64,000 bases of DNA from Desmodesmus armatus (taxonomy: Eukaryota; Chlorophyta; Chlorophyceae; Sphaeropleales; Scenedesmaceae): NCBI GenBank assembly GCA_007449985.2, contig VIIQ02000698.1, positions 7,501 to 71,500 on the forward strand, in the 5' to 3' direction. The notes below the pieces were generated by a model. It did no database searches. It saw only the letters and a list, made by a program, of their open reading frames with translations, and had not been told where the DNA came from. Position numbers and translations under genes: made by a program. Numbering within the stretch: the stretch's first letter is position 1; every line of letters starts with the position of its first letter. This document shows, one piece after another, positions 45,269 to 57,100 of the stretch.

Positions 45269-46413
45269 CAGCCTTGGCCAGCAACATGGATGCAGCGCTG
45301 CTGGGCCGTCAGCCTACTACTGTGATCCTTTCTCAGTCCATGCGGTGCTAGGCTTGGTGTGCCATCCAGCATATGCGTGTTGCCGCTACACAAGGACTTG
45401 ACTTGGCAGACAAGTATCTGCCTGCTTCAGTAAACAGATTGTCGGCCCGCAACACAGAACAGATTGTGAGGGAGCAGCAGTTCCTGGAGAGACAAAGTGT
45501 GGGTGGTGTTCAGCAGTGCGTGGGGATTGTGCTGTATCACATCGCCGTGTGGCGTGTGCACACACAAGGTTTGGTAGCAGCATGTGCAGTATGGGTGTGG
45601 AGGCCCTGGTGATGCTGGTCATGTGGCATCATGCATGTAGATAGTATGCATCATGCTTGGACTGGGTTGATGTCTCCTGCACAGGTAGAATACAAACTGT
45701 ACTGGAGGCCAGTGTTGCCGTGCCATGGCGTGACGCATGCACCCACAGTCGTTGCAAGGACTTGGCCAAACTGCCTGTTGTGAGAAAATTTCCTGTCTGA
45801 TGTATAGTGGTCAACAAATGTTGATGGTGCTGTACTGGATACATAATGGATGGAATTGAGCTTGTGTAATGCATGTGTGTTGAAGCTGGCTACAGGGGCA
45901 GGGACACAGCTGGGACGGAGCTAGGGCAGCCTGCAAGGGCTGAATGGTACAACCACACTTTGCTGTTACATGTGGAGCAAGCACGCTCATCACCAAGACG
46001 GGCCTGGGTGCCACAGCGTGTATATAGAGCCACTGGCTCTATGGTGTGGCACACCATCTGCATAGAGACGCCACACCTCAGGCCAGCACGGCACCCAAAC
46101 TAGGCTGGGACTGTGCTGGAAGCTGTACAACTCACACACATCATGAACCCTCCAAAGTTTGCCCATTAGAAACCCCATGCATCAAGCCATTGCTGCATGC
46201 ACTAAAAGCTGTCTACTAGACAATGTATGCACACTCCTTCACACACCATGTTTAGAAGCACTGCCCCCAGTTGACGGGACAGCATGCCATGGGCTATCAT
46301 TCCTGCAGACAATGGCTGCAGCTGCCTGTTCCTTTCTCCAGCTGATCACAATTGCTGAATCCAAACCACATCAAACCCCATGAGAATCTCTTGCTGGCGG
46401 CAAGCAACCAGAT
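45269..46413. other. Convergent intergenic region
   Basis: About 1.1 kb. The left part (to about 45505) has frames that could be further 3' exons of the NT-C2 gene, for example NRLSARNTEQIVREQQFLER after 45373, but no certain splicing. A perfect 9-bp stem with one-base loop lies at about 46025-46043. A minus-strand TGTAA (45966-45970) may end the next gene. Confidence 0.4.
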
Positions 46414-47587
46414 CTAGACCGGTGCGGATGTCTGGAACTGAATTCCGCTGGCTTTGGCCTGCTGGTATGGGTTGCTGTTGGCCTCGTAGCCCACATCCTT
46501 GCCCAGCACAATCAGCAGGATGAAGTTGACGAGTGACAGCAGCACAAAGCCTGCAGCACCTGCGACACCATAGATTGCAGCATACAGCAGGACGGTGAGC
46601 AGAGTTGGTGTGGCTGGACACATGGCCGCAATGATAATATTTTCATGTCTGCTGCCAAATGCTGCAGCCAGCGCACCATGTGACATGGGGCCGGACTTTT
46701 GCAGGACACCTGTTTGTGTGCAGACTGCTGCCAGCAGTGCATGCTCCAGCTGCAAAGCTGGGCGGTGGGGAGTTGCTGCAGCCTTGTCTCCACGCACACA
46801 CACTGCTGCCTGTTCTGCAGGGTGGCCCACGGCTCCCTGCCGCAGGACAGTCCTGCAGTCAGGTGAAGCCCTCAGCAACCAGCCCAGCACGGCTCAGCTG
46901 CTCCTGCTCACCAGCATTGATGGCATCCTGGCCCAGGTCTCGCGTGTTGAGCCCAGAGGCAGTCAGCTCCAGGGCTGTGAGGAAGTTGTGTGCTGACCAC
47001 ATGAGCCCTTGCGTCGCCAGCACGAAGAACGCCAGGAAAGCAATCCGGCCCCGCTTGAAGGCTTGCTCAAGGAAACATGTGATGAACAGGGCCAGCAGCA
47101 AACCAGCTTCGAACCAGAGGTTCCACCACTCCCACCTGCAAGGTTGCATACATATGCACAACGGACGCTGGCACCGACAGCGCACTGTGTGACACCTCAG
47201 CTGCTTGCTGTCCTGCAAGCCTGCTGCCCTTTGGGTGCAGCAGCACAGCCAGAGCTCATTGGTACTGGGTGATACTCTGCCAACATCTGTCTGCCGGATG
47301 GCTCATGCTGTGCAGCAGGTACTGCTGTAGTCAAACATGCTGTAGCTTGGATGCCAATTTGCTACTGTCTGGCAGCATGCAGCTTCCAAACAATCATCTA
47401 CAGGCTTGGACGTCAGCTCGGGGGCTTCCAAAGTGACTCACTGGTACTGTTTGGCACACATTCCATATCCCTCCTGCTGTTGACACTTGTACGTGGCCGC
47501 TCCAAGGCCACCGAGAGCGATGAGCCATACAAGAAGTCCAAAAATAACTACGGCGAGAGCCAAAGGATGGACCTGCAACTTTGCCAT
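46414..47587 (-). CDS. Small multi-pass membrane protein, four TM segments
   Basis: Three exons (47587-47442, 47135-46912, 46559-46414) join in phase to 171 residues. Four hydrophobic segments are visible: LALAVVIFGLLVWLIALGGL, WFEAGLLLALFITCFL, IAFLAFFVLATQGLMW and GFVLLSLVNFILLIVL. Two Cys (KCQQQEGYGMC) lie in the first loop. The topology resembles MARVEL-type proteins, with a polar C-terminus containing YEANSNPYQQ. No signature fixes a family, so the function is unknown; membrane domain organisation or vesicle traffic would be typical of such proteins. The ATG at 47587 was chosen because it directly precedes the first hydrophobic segment. Confidence 0.7.
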
Positions 47588-48611
47588 GGCTTTGCTGGAA
47601 GCTGTCTTGCTGCTGTTGCAACAGCAATTGCTCTGGACTTTGAAGAAGCTGTGTATCTCTTGTTCCTCTTGAACGCTTGAGTTATTAGATATTTGAGCTG
47701 CAGAGGATGACGCTTCCGCAACAGGTCATACCAGTCGCTTGAAAACCCTTGGTGACTCAACCCCAAAGACTCCAATGGTCATAATAGCTGCCCAAGCCGT
47801 CACATCAGCAAGTAAAGACAGTCTGTTCGTCGATTACATCATACACCACCATGACATGCTGCAGAACACAGTCTGCACTATGCGGGTGTGCTGGGGGGCA
47901 GGGGCAGGCATGCGTCCTTACAGCAAACAGAGGGTTGCTGCTTTGCTTTGAGGTTAACCACTGATGCTATGGTACAGCATTTGAGAAGCGCCCACCACAT
48001 ATTGCAGTGGCTGCAAAGGCGTTCATCAAAGCCAGATAAAAAGACAGCGGAGCCACTGCAAAGCCCAGCTGCCATCAACATGCAGTGCAGGACAGTTGCG
48101 ACGGTGGGGTGGAACAGTGCTCCTCTCGCACAGGTTTACAGAAAGGCTCGCTGCAGCACTCATGCATCCCCCAAAACGTTAATATATGCGATGCACAGCA
48201 TACTGCTTGACATGATGCTGCAAGTCACATCCTGCAAACCCTGAAGTGGGCGCGCACGGTGGGCGACCGTCTGCACAAGCAGGGTGCTGACACACATGCT
48301 AGGAGTGGCGCATATGCGCCCACCAAAAAACGCGAGCACCGTCACACTGCTTGCACCAGTGGATGTGCACTGACGCCTGTAAGCCGAGGCAGACATCACT
48401 GCTGCTGTGCGCGCACACGCTGTGCAACACTTGACACTGCATGCCACACATCACACGTATGCACACAACATGCAACAACATGTTGCAGCTGCGCACGGAG
48501 TGCAGCTGCTGTGTCCAACAACTGCAGTGTCCCAGTGGTGACCCGACACCCTGTCTTATGCGAAACTGCTAGGACTGCCCCCCAGCACATCTGCTGGCTG
48601 CAAGCCCTGCC
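47588..48611. other. Intergenic, no gene recognised
   Basis: About 1 kb between two minus-strand genes. It should contain the SERINC 3' UTR and the promoter of the small membrane protein. Minus-strand TGTAA motifs at 48136-48140 and about 47919 are candidate polyadenylation signals. No other gene is supported. Confidence 0.5.
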
Positions 48612-50225
48612 TCACGTGAAGTCCCGGTTCCGCAGCACAGCAGGTGCCACGACCGTCCAGATGTACAGCAGCTCACAGAACCACTTTGACCCAATCTTGA
48701 CCCACATGCTGACGAGGCCCTTGTCTATCTTCCACATGTCTGCTGCGCTGCCCGACAGCTCCCAATTAGTCAGCAGCATGGCCATGTACATGGAGGCCAG
48801 CGCAAAGATCAGGTGGAACATGTCGGGCCTGTAGGGCAGCTCCCCTTGGTCCTCATCCCCACTGCCAAAGATGTGTGATGTCCCCAGGGTCAGGGTGCTG
48901 TAGCACACAGCTGCTATACCCAGGAAGAAGCCCACGATCTGCAGGACCAGCAGCAGCGGCAGGTGCAGGACAGGCAGGGGGGACAATTGGGGAAAGGCAT
49001 CTTGCAGGGGCCCAAGCGAGGGGAGCAGGCTTGGAGGGCAGGGAGGGTGCTGAACAACAAACATCACCAAGACATACTTTACTGCTGCGGCATCTGCAAG
49101 GGGTGCAGGGCTGCCTAGAGGCAGTTCCAGGCAGGATAGCAAATGTCAGCCGTGCACCGACTGTTGGGACCAGCCACGGGTGTCGGCATGCAGCTACGCT
49201 GCTTGGCCCTTGCCAGCACACTGCGTAGACCTACAGAAGGAAGCAACGCTGCCATACTCGGCAGTGGCTGAAAGCAATCACGTGCTGCGCTCCCTCGCCC
49301 ACCCCAGCTGCTGCCCGGCCTCACTCACCGTTATCCATTGCGCCTGCACTCCAGTGTCCCGTATACACGCGTTGAGCGGCTGGCTGCTGAACGCTGATAT
49401 CAACAGGTAGCTGCAGTACAGGAACACAACCCCGCTGGTGAGCAGCCCTGCCACCTCCAACCGGCGGGGCAGGAACAGCACCCCCACCATGGCCAACCCT
49501 ATCACAATGCTCCAGGAGATGAAGAACAGGTTCAGGCTGCAGCTGCCAGAGGTCGCATAGAAGTGGTAGGAGGCGCCGATAGCTGCCAGGCCGCCACAGA
49601 AGGTGAACACGGTCCCGGCTACAAGCAGCGTCCAAGACCACCAGTTGTCCTTTGCAACTAGCGCCTCATTTATGTCATAGGTCCAGGTGACCATCTCCGC
49701 CATGACAAACACAAGGAAGAGGCCAGCACCAAAGCGTGCTATCTGTCCATAATAGAATATGGCCGCCCCGGGGACAAACAGGAAGCCCACCAGGCCCCCC
49801 GCCCACAGAAGCACCTTCCAAAACCACAAGCTGGTGTGCAGGCCAACACGTGGGTCCTGCTCCCTCTTGCACCAGAACAGGAGGATGAAGTGCAGCATAA
49901 AGAAGCTGAAGGTGGCAAAGCTGAACCTCAGCACCACCTGCTGCCCAGAGCACAGCGCTGAGTTGCTGATGTCGCTGCCTGGTTGGGTGCAGTAGCGGCC
50001 AAACACGTTGTATTGGTGGAAGGTGGTCTCCCCATAGCTGCGCAGGAGCCACGTCACAATCTGGACAAGTGTGAACAGCACACAATACACCCACTTGCTG
50101 ACGCTGAGCTCACGCCTGAGGTCCACACCATACTGAAAGCAGCAGAAGGGGCCACAGGAAGCCATCACACGACCCCCCCTAGACTCAGCAGAAGCATCTA
50201 TGATAGTCACTGAATCCTTGTCCAT
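48612..50225 (-). CDS. Serine incorporator (SERINC/TMS1 family)
   Basis: Two exons (50225-49329 and 48938-48612) join in phase to 407 residues, slightly shorter than animal SERINCs (about 450-470). After a short cytosolic N-terminus with CGPFCCF come about ten hydrophobic segments, including VLRFSFATFSFFMLHFILLF, VLLWAGGLVGFLFVPGAAIF, RFGAGLFLVFVMAEMVTWTY, SLNLFFISWSIVIGLAMVGV and FHLIFALASMYMAMLLTNW. The ending SMWVKIGSKWFCELLYIWT and VAPAVLRNRDF is a family hallmark. SERINCs are membrane carriers or lipid scramblases linked to serine-derived lipids; the plant-type role is poorly known. The ATG at 50225 gives the usual short N-terminus. The gene is compact, with one 390-bp intron. Confidence 0.93.
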
Positions 50226-50651
50226 TCTGAGTGAAACAGCAGCGCCCTAGGGAGGCACGTTGCGCATGTTGTACTTGGAGGATGATGAACGTTTTTTGAC
50301 TGGCGAGCAGCTGGAGGAAGTTGCAGATAACTCAACACAGACGCATCTCTTGTGTCTTCATTTTCCCTCGGAAACAGCGTCGAAGCAACTGGGTCCCAGA
50401 AACTGACCTCTGGCAAACCCTGTCTGCGAGTGACCACCCTGTCAACCCACATTGACAGCCCCATGTACAATGGTGTGCAGGCTCTGCCTTCTAAGAGGCT
50501 GTACACCCAGATGTTGCATGGTCTCTGCATGTTTCAAGCGTGGCCAGGCCAGGCCAGGTCCAGTCAGCCCATGTCATTTGACAGGGCCTTTGAAGGCCCT
50601 TGACCTCATGATGAACGCAACTCCCAACAGGTTACAAGACCAATCTGGTCT
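50226..50651. other. Intergenic between MscS and SERINC genes
   Basis: About 425 bp, both neighbours on the minus strand. A minus-strand TGTAA (50632-50636) lies only about 15 nt after the MscS stop. The remainder should be the SERINC promoter; no clear TATA box is seen. Confidence 0.5.
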
Positions 50652-53600
50652 CTACAAGATGCTGACGAGGGTGCCGCCATGCTTCCTGGCAGTAAATGCC
50701 AGATCCATCAGCAGCTGCTGTGACGTGGGGCTGCCAGTTTCAACCAGCAGCAGGAACTGCAGCAACATCTCAGTCCCCAAATCAGTGAACTTGCTAAGGC
50801 AGAGCTCAATGCTCTGCTGCTGCACACCAGGCCTCCTCAGCACTTTCACCAGCTCCTGCTGCAGCTCCTGCAGATGATTCAACTCCTTGTTGGGCAGCTT
50901 CACCTGCACAGCACAAGGTGATGCAGCAGACAAGTAGCTGAGTTGGCTTTAAACGTGCACAGGGAAGGGATGAGCCCAGCCTCGTGTGGATACTGCCACT
51001 GATTCACACACAGCATCAGCTCACTGGCAGCCAGTTCAGACGGTGTCAGATGGTCAAGGAAGCATGCTAAACACAATGTACCGACGCTGTCACCTTGAAC
51101 TTGAGGAAGGGTCTCTCCCAGCTGCGTGCCACCAGGCGGCTCCTGGCCTCGCGGCGGCTCTTGTTGTACACAACCATGTCCGCAATGGTCTGCAGCAGCA
51201 CATAAACAAATGAGTTGCAGAGGCGATTGAGGAGGCAGGCAGGGAAGTGTGACAGTTGTGCGGTTGAATACATGGCTGCTATTTTTCACAAGCAGCCATT
51301 GTGCGTTGTTGCAAGTGGCAGCTAGGCTTGACAAGCTGGCAAGATTAACCAATGCGACCGTTACCAACGTCACTCCAGCTGCTGAGAAGCTGAAGCACAC
51401 ACTCTCTGCAGTGAGCTGCCGGCCGCCTGGTGGCTCACCTTGTTCGGCACTGTGACCAGCACATCATCATCCGTGCGCAGCAGCGTCCTCATTGGTGTAA
51501 CCTTCTCCACCACCCCGCTGACTAAGATGCCCCCCATCTGCTGCACTGTGACGCTGTCGCCAGGCACAAACGGCCTCGACAGGAAGATACTGACACCCAT
51601 CACTGCATTCGTAAGCAGCGTCTGTGTGGCAAGGCCGATGATGAGGGAACTCGCTCCTCCAACTGCCAGCAGCGGCTTGATGTTGATGCCCAGGGTGTGC
51701 ACTGCAAACAGGCCGGCCATGACTGCGATGGCCCAGCTCAGGATACTGCAAACAGCAGCAGCACGTGCATTGCAGGACGCCAGCATGAGCAAGGAGAAGG
51801 CGCAAATACCACACACAAAGGGTTGCGGCTGCAAGCTCGACGCCGTGTCTGCAAACAGGGGCGGCCAACAACTCAATTATTGCTTCTGTGAAACTGACAG
51901 ACGCGGCACCTGGTTGATTACGCCAGCCAAAACAGCAGCGCTATTCTGACATAATGCATCGATGGTACTGTCACACCTGTCAAGAGGCAGCAGCAGCCGC
52001 TCCACCCCATCATCCTGTGTACTCTGTGCAGGCCACGGCACGTCCCCCTGGCCACCACCACTGCTGCTGCCACTGCTGCCACGCCAGCCGCCGACAGCAG
52101 CCTTACTGCTGCCGCCATCCAGCCCAGCAGCACCACTTCTGCTGCCTGCGCTGGTCTCAGGAGGAGCCTCCCCAGCTGCTGACGACACGCTGCGAGGACG
52201 CATGGATACGCGCAGCATGCTGCCCTCTCGCTGCAGAGTTGCTGCTTCATCAAACCCATCATCACCACCATCGACTGACATGGCTGCAGCTGATGCTGGC
52301 GCAGCTGCAGCGGGCTTCACTCCCGCGCTGGTGCTGCTGCCGCCGCTTCTGCTGTTGATTGAACCTTTGTCTTTGCCGCTGCTGCTGCTGTTGAGGTTGC
52401 GGTTTTGCCTCCTGCGTGGGATCACTGGCCAAGCATATGATAAGCCTGCCCGTTGGTGTAGTACAAACTCCAGCGCAATTGACTTCCACTTTATCAGCAC
52501 GCGTGCACCAGCAAGAACCGCTACCACTGTGTAGAGTCGCAGTAAGCCTTGATCAAAGGGCCCGAGCCAGGCCACCACCGTTTGCGCAGCAGCATCTGCG
52601 GCCAACACAGCAGACACTCTTGAGCACACTCAATGCCTGTACATCAACACAATGCACCCTCACACACCCCAACACCCTGTATTCCGTTGTCCAGCAACAG
52701 CAGGCAGAAGGGCAGGCATAATATGCTTGCCCCGCACACAACTTAGCCTCACCACCGCTGGCTGCATTGCTGCCCTGCACAGCAAAGCTATCCTAGCTAA
52801 GCTCTGGATTTGGCTCACCTGCCCAATCATCCCACTGCGGCTTGAAGGTGTGGATGTATGAAGCCAGTCCTACAGGTAGAAACATGCAGACAGCACGCAC
52901 AGCAGCACGTTGACACAGCCGCTGCGTAGCATGGAACTAACATGCTGCAGTCCCAGGCGTACATGCACTGCATCACCTGGACACGTACCACCCAGCCTAT
53001 CAAGACCGTGCTCTGCATTTACAGCTTAGCATTGTACCTCAGCACAAGCTGTAAGCCACAATCATAGCATTAGACACTCGCCCGTTGCTTATTGGTTACC
53101 AAGGGGTACTTTATTTTCCCACCCTGAGCATGAAAACATGCGGCAGTCCTATGGTTACCGGCCCTGTTGGCAACTTGCACAAGTGTCAGCACTGCCCCTT
53201 GTTCATCACGCCAATACTGCCCTGACCGCCCACCTGCTGCAATGTTGCGCAGCACCCGTGTCGTCACAAACAGGGCCACAGCTACTCGTGTGGGGTTCTC
53301 CAGTGCTGCTGGCAGCAGGCCCAACAGCTCTATGGACAGTGGCTCATCAGGGTTTTCATCACACCACTGGCGCAGGAATACACAGCACAGCACAGCATGG
53401 CATGCCATGGTGGCAGCATTGCAGACAACTGTGTGGACGGAGAGCGTTGCTGGTACTGCGAAAGAGGTGTGTACTATGATGTGCATTGCTGCTCAAAGCT
53501 TTGTGACATTGCACACTCCTGCGGCGAATTGTGACCAAACATGCAGAGTCACTGCTGTAGCTGCTGCGGGCCTGCAACCCGCACTTTTCCTCCAGTGCTG

Positions 53601-54164
53601 CAGCCAGTTGAACCCTTGAACTCCAGAATGCATCGCTTCATGAGTGGTGCCACCCCACACACCCAGTGCGGCCATTGCCCCTTGTTCGCAATGCATTGCA
53701 CCTCCTTGCTCATCAAGTCTCTTATTACTAGCCAAGAGCCACCACAGTGCCGCCTTGCCCACCATTCCCTCACCCCTCACCTGCCGCGCCCTGCTGGCCA
53801 CGCTGCGCAGAGCTGTCACCAGGAGCCACCCGCCAAACATTGGAAGCACCACGCCTTGTGCCAGCAGCTCAGTCAGAAATGCAGCTCGTGCCTCAACCTG
53901 TAAGGCGCCCTGCAGGGCGTGGTTACCAGTAGCTGCAGCAGCTGCGGCCGCAGCTACTGCTTTCTGGGCTTTGCAGCATACAGAGCTTTTGGGGGAACTG
54001 GGCAAGTGGTCCCTGCTAGTCAGGTTGCTGGGGCAAAGCTTGCTTGCTTTGCATGGCCAGCTGGAGCTGCAGGGTCTGTGCCTGCATGGCCGTTGACTGG
54101 GCCAGGGCCTCAGGGCTGCAGGCCCAGGAGGTGGCCAACCTTTGAAGTTCAGCTGCTGCATCAT
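50652..54164 (-). CDS. MscS-family mechanosensitive channel (MSL-like)
   Basis: About seven exons: 54164 to about 53785, about 53370-53232, 52870-52819, 52599 to about 51932, about 51860-51440, 51190-51094 and 50906-50652. The pore helix and beta domain are diagnostic: LLAVGGASSLIIGLATQTLL, then FLSRPFVPGDSVTVQQMGG, VEKVTPMRTLLRTDDDVLV, TVPNKTIADMVVYNKSRR, then an alpha/beta C-terminal part. Upstream lie hydrophobic segments (LYTVVAVLAGARVL, AVALFVTTRVL, VVLPMFGGWLLVTAL). A Ser/Gly-rich disordered loop sits where algal and plant MSLs vary. The N-terminus is Arg/Ser/Pro-rich with few acids, suggesting plastid or mitochondrial import as in MSL1-3. It would release osmotic tension. Internal exon edges are approximate. 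Confidence 0.85.
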
Positions 54165-54197
54165 TGGTGTGACCGGTACCTGGCCAGTTTCAGGGTG

Positions 54198-57100
54198 ATG
54201 TGGGCAGAAAGAGGGCTGGGATGATTTCGAGGCTGACGGAAAGTGGTTGATTGATGGAGGCAGCCTGCTGGACTACGTGTAAGTCAGCCACACAGGAACC
54301 CACATGTGAGTCATGACTCACCACAGGGTTCAATGGAGCTGCTGCTGCCTTTCTGAGGCATTCGCAATGAGATGGTCTGCATTTGCTCTGAACTCACACG
54401 AAGGATTGTTTGCGCTGCTATCGTCGTTGTTCATCGGGGACTTGGGACCTTTAGTCCGAATGTCTGACCTTTAGTCCGAAGTGATCCGAGGCCCTCTATG
54501 ATTTGCTCAGTCTTGCCTCTAGAAGCGCTCGACCCAATACAACGTTGTAACGCTGATGTATCCACCCTAATTGAGGCTGTAGGGGGCCTGATAGCCGAGA
54601 AGGCAACAGCAGCTGTCCTGCAGTGGTCCAAGTTCTGCAGCAGCGGCGGCGCCCCTCGGGTCCTGATCCACTACACCCACCACAGGTGGGCTGAAACGCT
54701 CGGATTTAACTTGCGCACACTCCAGCAGTCCTAGGCTGGCTCACTTGGCGAGCACATGCACATATGTGTCTCATGCTGCTGCCTCCCGTTGTCGGTGCTG
54801 CTGGGCCCAAACATCAACCTCTCAGGGCGCAGCTGCTGGAACTGCAGTCAGCTGCTGACTTCCCAGCACACTCCTCAGTGTCAAGGTCAGCCCTCTACAC
54901 AGCCGCACTCCTGCAGCATGCAGCCCTGTTGCTGCTGCTGTTGGTCAGCGACAGTGCGGTGCTGGTGCTACCCAGCGACCAAGTGCCCCCAGCGCTGCTG
55001 CAGCTGCTGCACCTTGTGAGCAGTGTGTACCAGGCACTACTGCAGCAGCACAAGCAACAGCAGCAGCATGCAGCGACTGGCAGCGCTTCTGCTCTGTCTC
55101 AACTGCTCTTGGCACGGCAGCAGCCCGTGCAAGTGCACATTGCTCTGCAGGTGCGCACTGTATGATACTGTTTGATTGTATGGTAGGGGTGCGGTCATGA
55201 TGTGAGTTGCATGAGGGCTGGACCAGCACCACGCTGGTATACTTGAAGCGGCAAGATGGCCCCCTGCAGAGATGGGTGTCTCGTGCACACAGTAAATGTG
55301 GACCGTGGCCACCTTCAGTGCTGCTGATTTATCTGGCAATGGTTGGAGCATAGTTCACCAGTCGACTTCCGCCCAAACCAGCGGTTGCCTGCGCCAAAAA
55401 AATGACGAGCGGCCCCTGTGCATGCTCGTCCAGCATTGTCCACACGTCCAGCGCAGCATGCAAACCCAATGCTGAATCACCGACTTGCATGGGGGGTTGT
55501 TGCTTCACTGCAGGCATCAGGACAGCATGCCTTGGAGCCAGCGGCATGGCCTGCTGCTGCAGCGGCTGCAGTACAGCAGGCAGAACACGCCCTGCTCAAG
55601 TGCAAAGCAGCAGCCTTATCACCAGCCCTGCTACAGCAGCGGCAGCAGCAGCAGGGTGCCTCTGCAGGGCGTCCAGGAGCAAGCGGAATCCGGAGCAGCA
55701 GCAGCAGGGGGGTGCTTTTTGAGCTAGCTGGCGTGCACTGCTGCTGCCAAGGTGGCGGACGCAACACTGCACCGGCCAAACGAAGGGTGAGTTGCACCCT
55801 GCATTGTGGTGAGCATCCACACAACAGCATTCACAATTCACACCCGCAGCATGCCCATTTCATTGGACGGTGAAGTGTGTATGGTATGTTGCAGTGATGA
55901 GCAGCAGCACTCACAATCAGTGATGTCAGCAAGAACTGAAGCCACGTATGCACCTGCTGCTGTGTCTTCCTGCCTACAGGCCGTCCTAGCAGCAGTGCAG
56001 CAGCAACTGCTTGCCTTTGACAGGCACAAGGCAGGGCCCCTGCAGTCTTCAGGCGGCACAGCACAGCAGAAACAGAAGCAGGCCAGCACACCAGTTGCAG
56101 CTGGCGCCCAAGCGGTAGCGGCAGCAGCGGCAGCAGCAGGTCTACCTGGTCTTGATCAGCTGCTACAGCATGTGGTGTCAAGCACAACAGCATCACCCCC
56201 AACAGCAGCAGCATCAGTGGATGAGCAGCATGCAGCAGCAGCAGCAGCTCACAGACCTCCCGGGTGGCTCACAACAGAGCAGCTGCAGCTGCTGTGGCAG
56301 GAGCTGCTGCAGCTGCTGTTTGCAGCAGACCAACCCTCTACTGCTGCCAGTCATGGCGCCCAGGCAGCACAGGACACACCACAACTGCTGCAGCAGCAGC
56401 AGCAGCAGCAGGAGCAGGGAGGTGTGGGTGAACATCCATCCATCCTCAGCCTGGCATTACATGACATAACCCTGACACCAGATGACGTAACCCAGGCTGT
56501 TGATGAGTCATCTATGTCAGAGGACAGCTGGGATGAGGCAGATGAGGAGGGATGGGAGGAGGTACAGCAGCATGACGAGCAGCAGCAGCAACAGGACAGC
56601 CAGCAGCAGGCACTGCCTGGCCGGCTACTGGCAGCTGCTGTGGATCCACTGTACTTTGTTTCTGCCAAGGGTTGTAGGAAGGCTGCCCTGACAGCACTGA
56701 GAGCCTATGCAGAGGTGAGGATGCCGGCAGTACCCACAGCAGGGCTTTGCGCTGTTACAGGTCATATTCATACGGCACCCTGTCACTTCCAGAGACGTCA
56801 TGACAGAATATACATGTCAGTCTGAGTGTCCAGCTGAGCACAGAGGAGGCGTCCGCATGCATCATGGTACACACGTGCTGCAGTGATCCCTGTGTTATGT
56901 GTGTAACAGTACGTGCAACGCATGCTCACCAGTGCTGCTGTGTGTATGCTGCTGTGTTGTGCTGTGCTGCTGTGCCAACCTGACCAGGCTGTTCCAGCAC
57001 GCTACACAGCAGCAGTGCATGCAGCAGCTGTCCAGCAGGCCCTGCAGCTGTATGCAGCAGCAGCAACAGGCCCTGCTCTTCCTGAGCTGCAGCAGCAGCT

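Noticed and set aside
45373..45612. 79-codon frame after the NT-C2 gene, considered as a separate gene
   Set aside because: No signal of an independent start; at most its first part is a 3' exon of the upstream gene.
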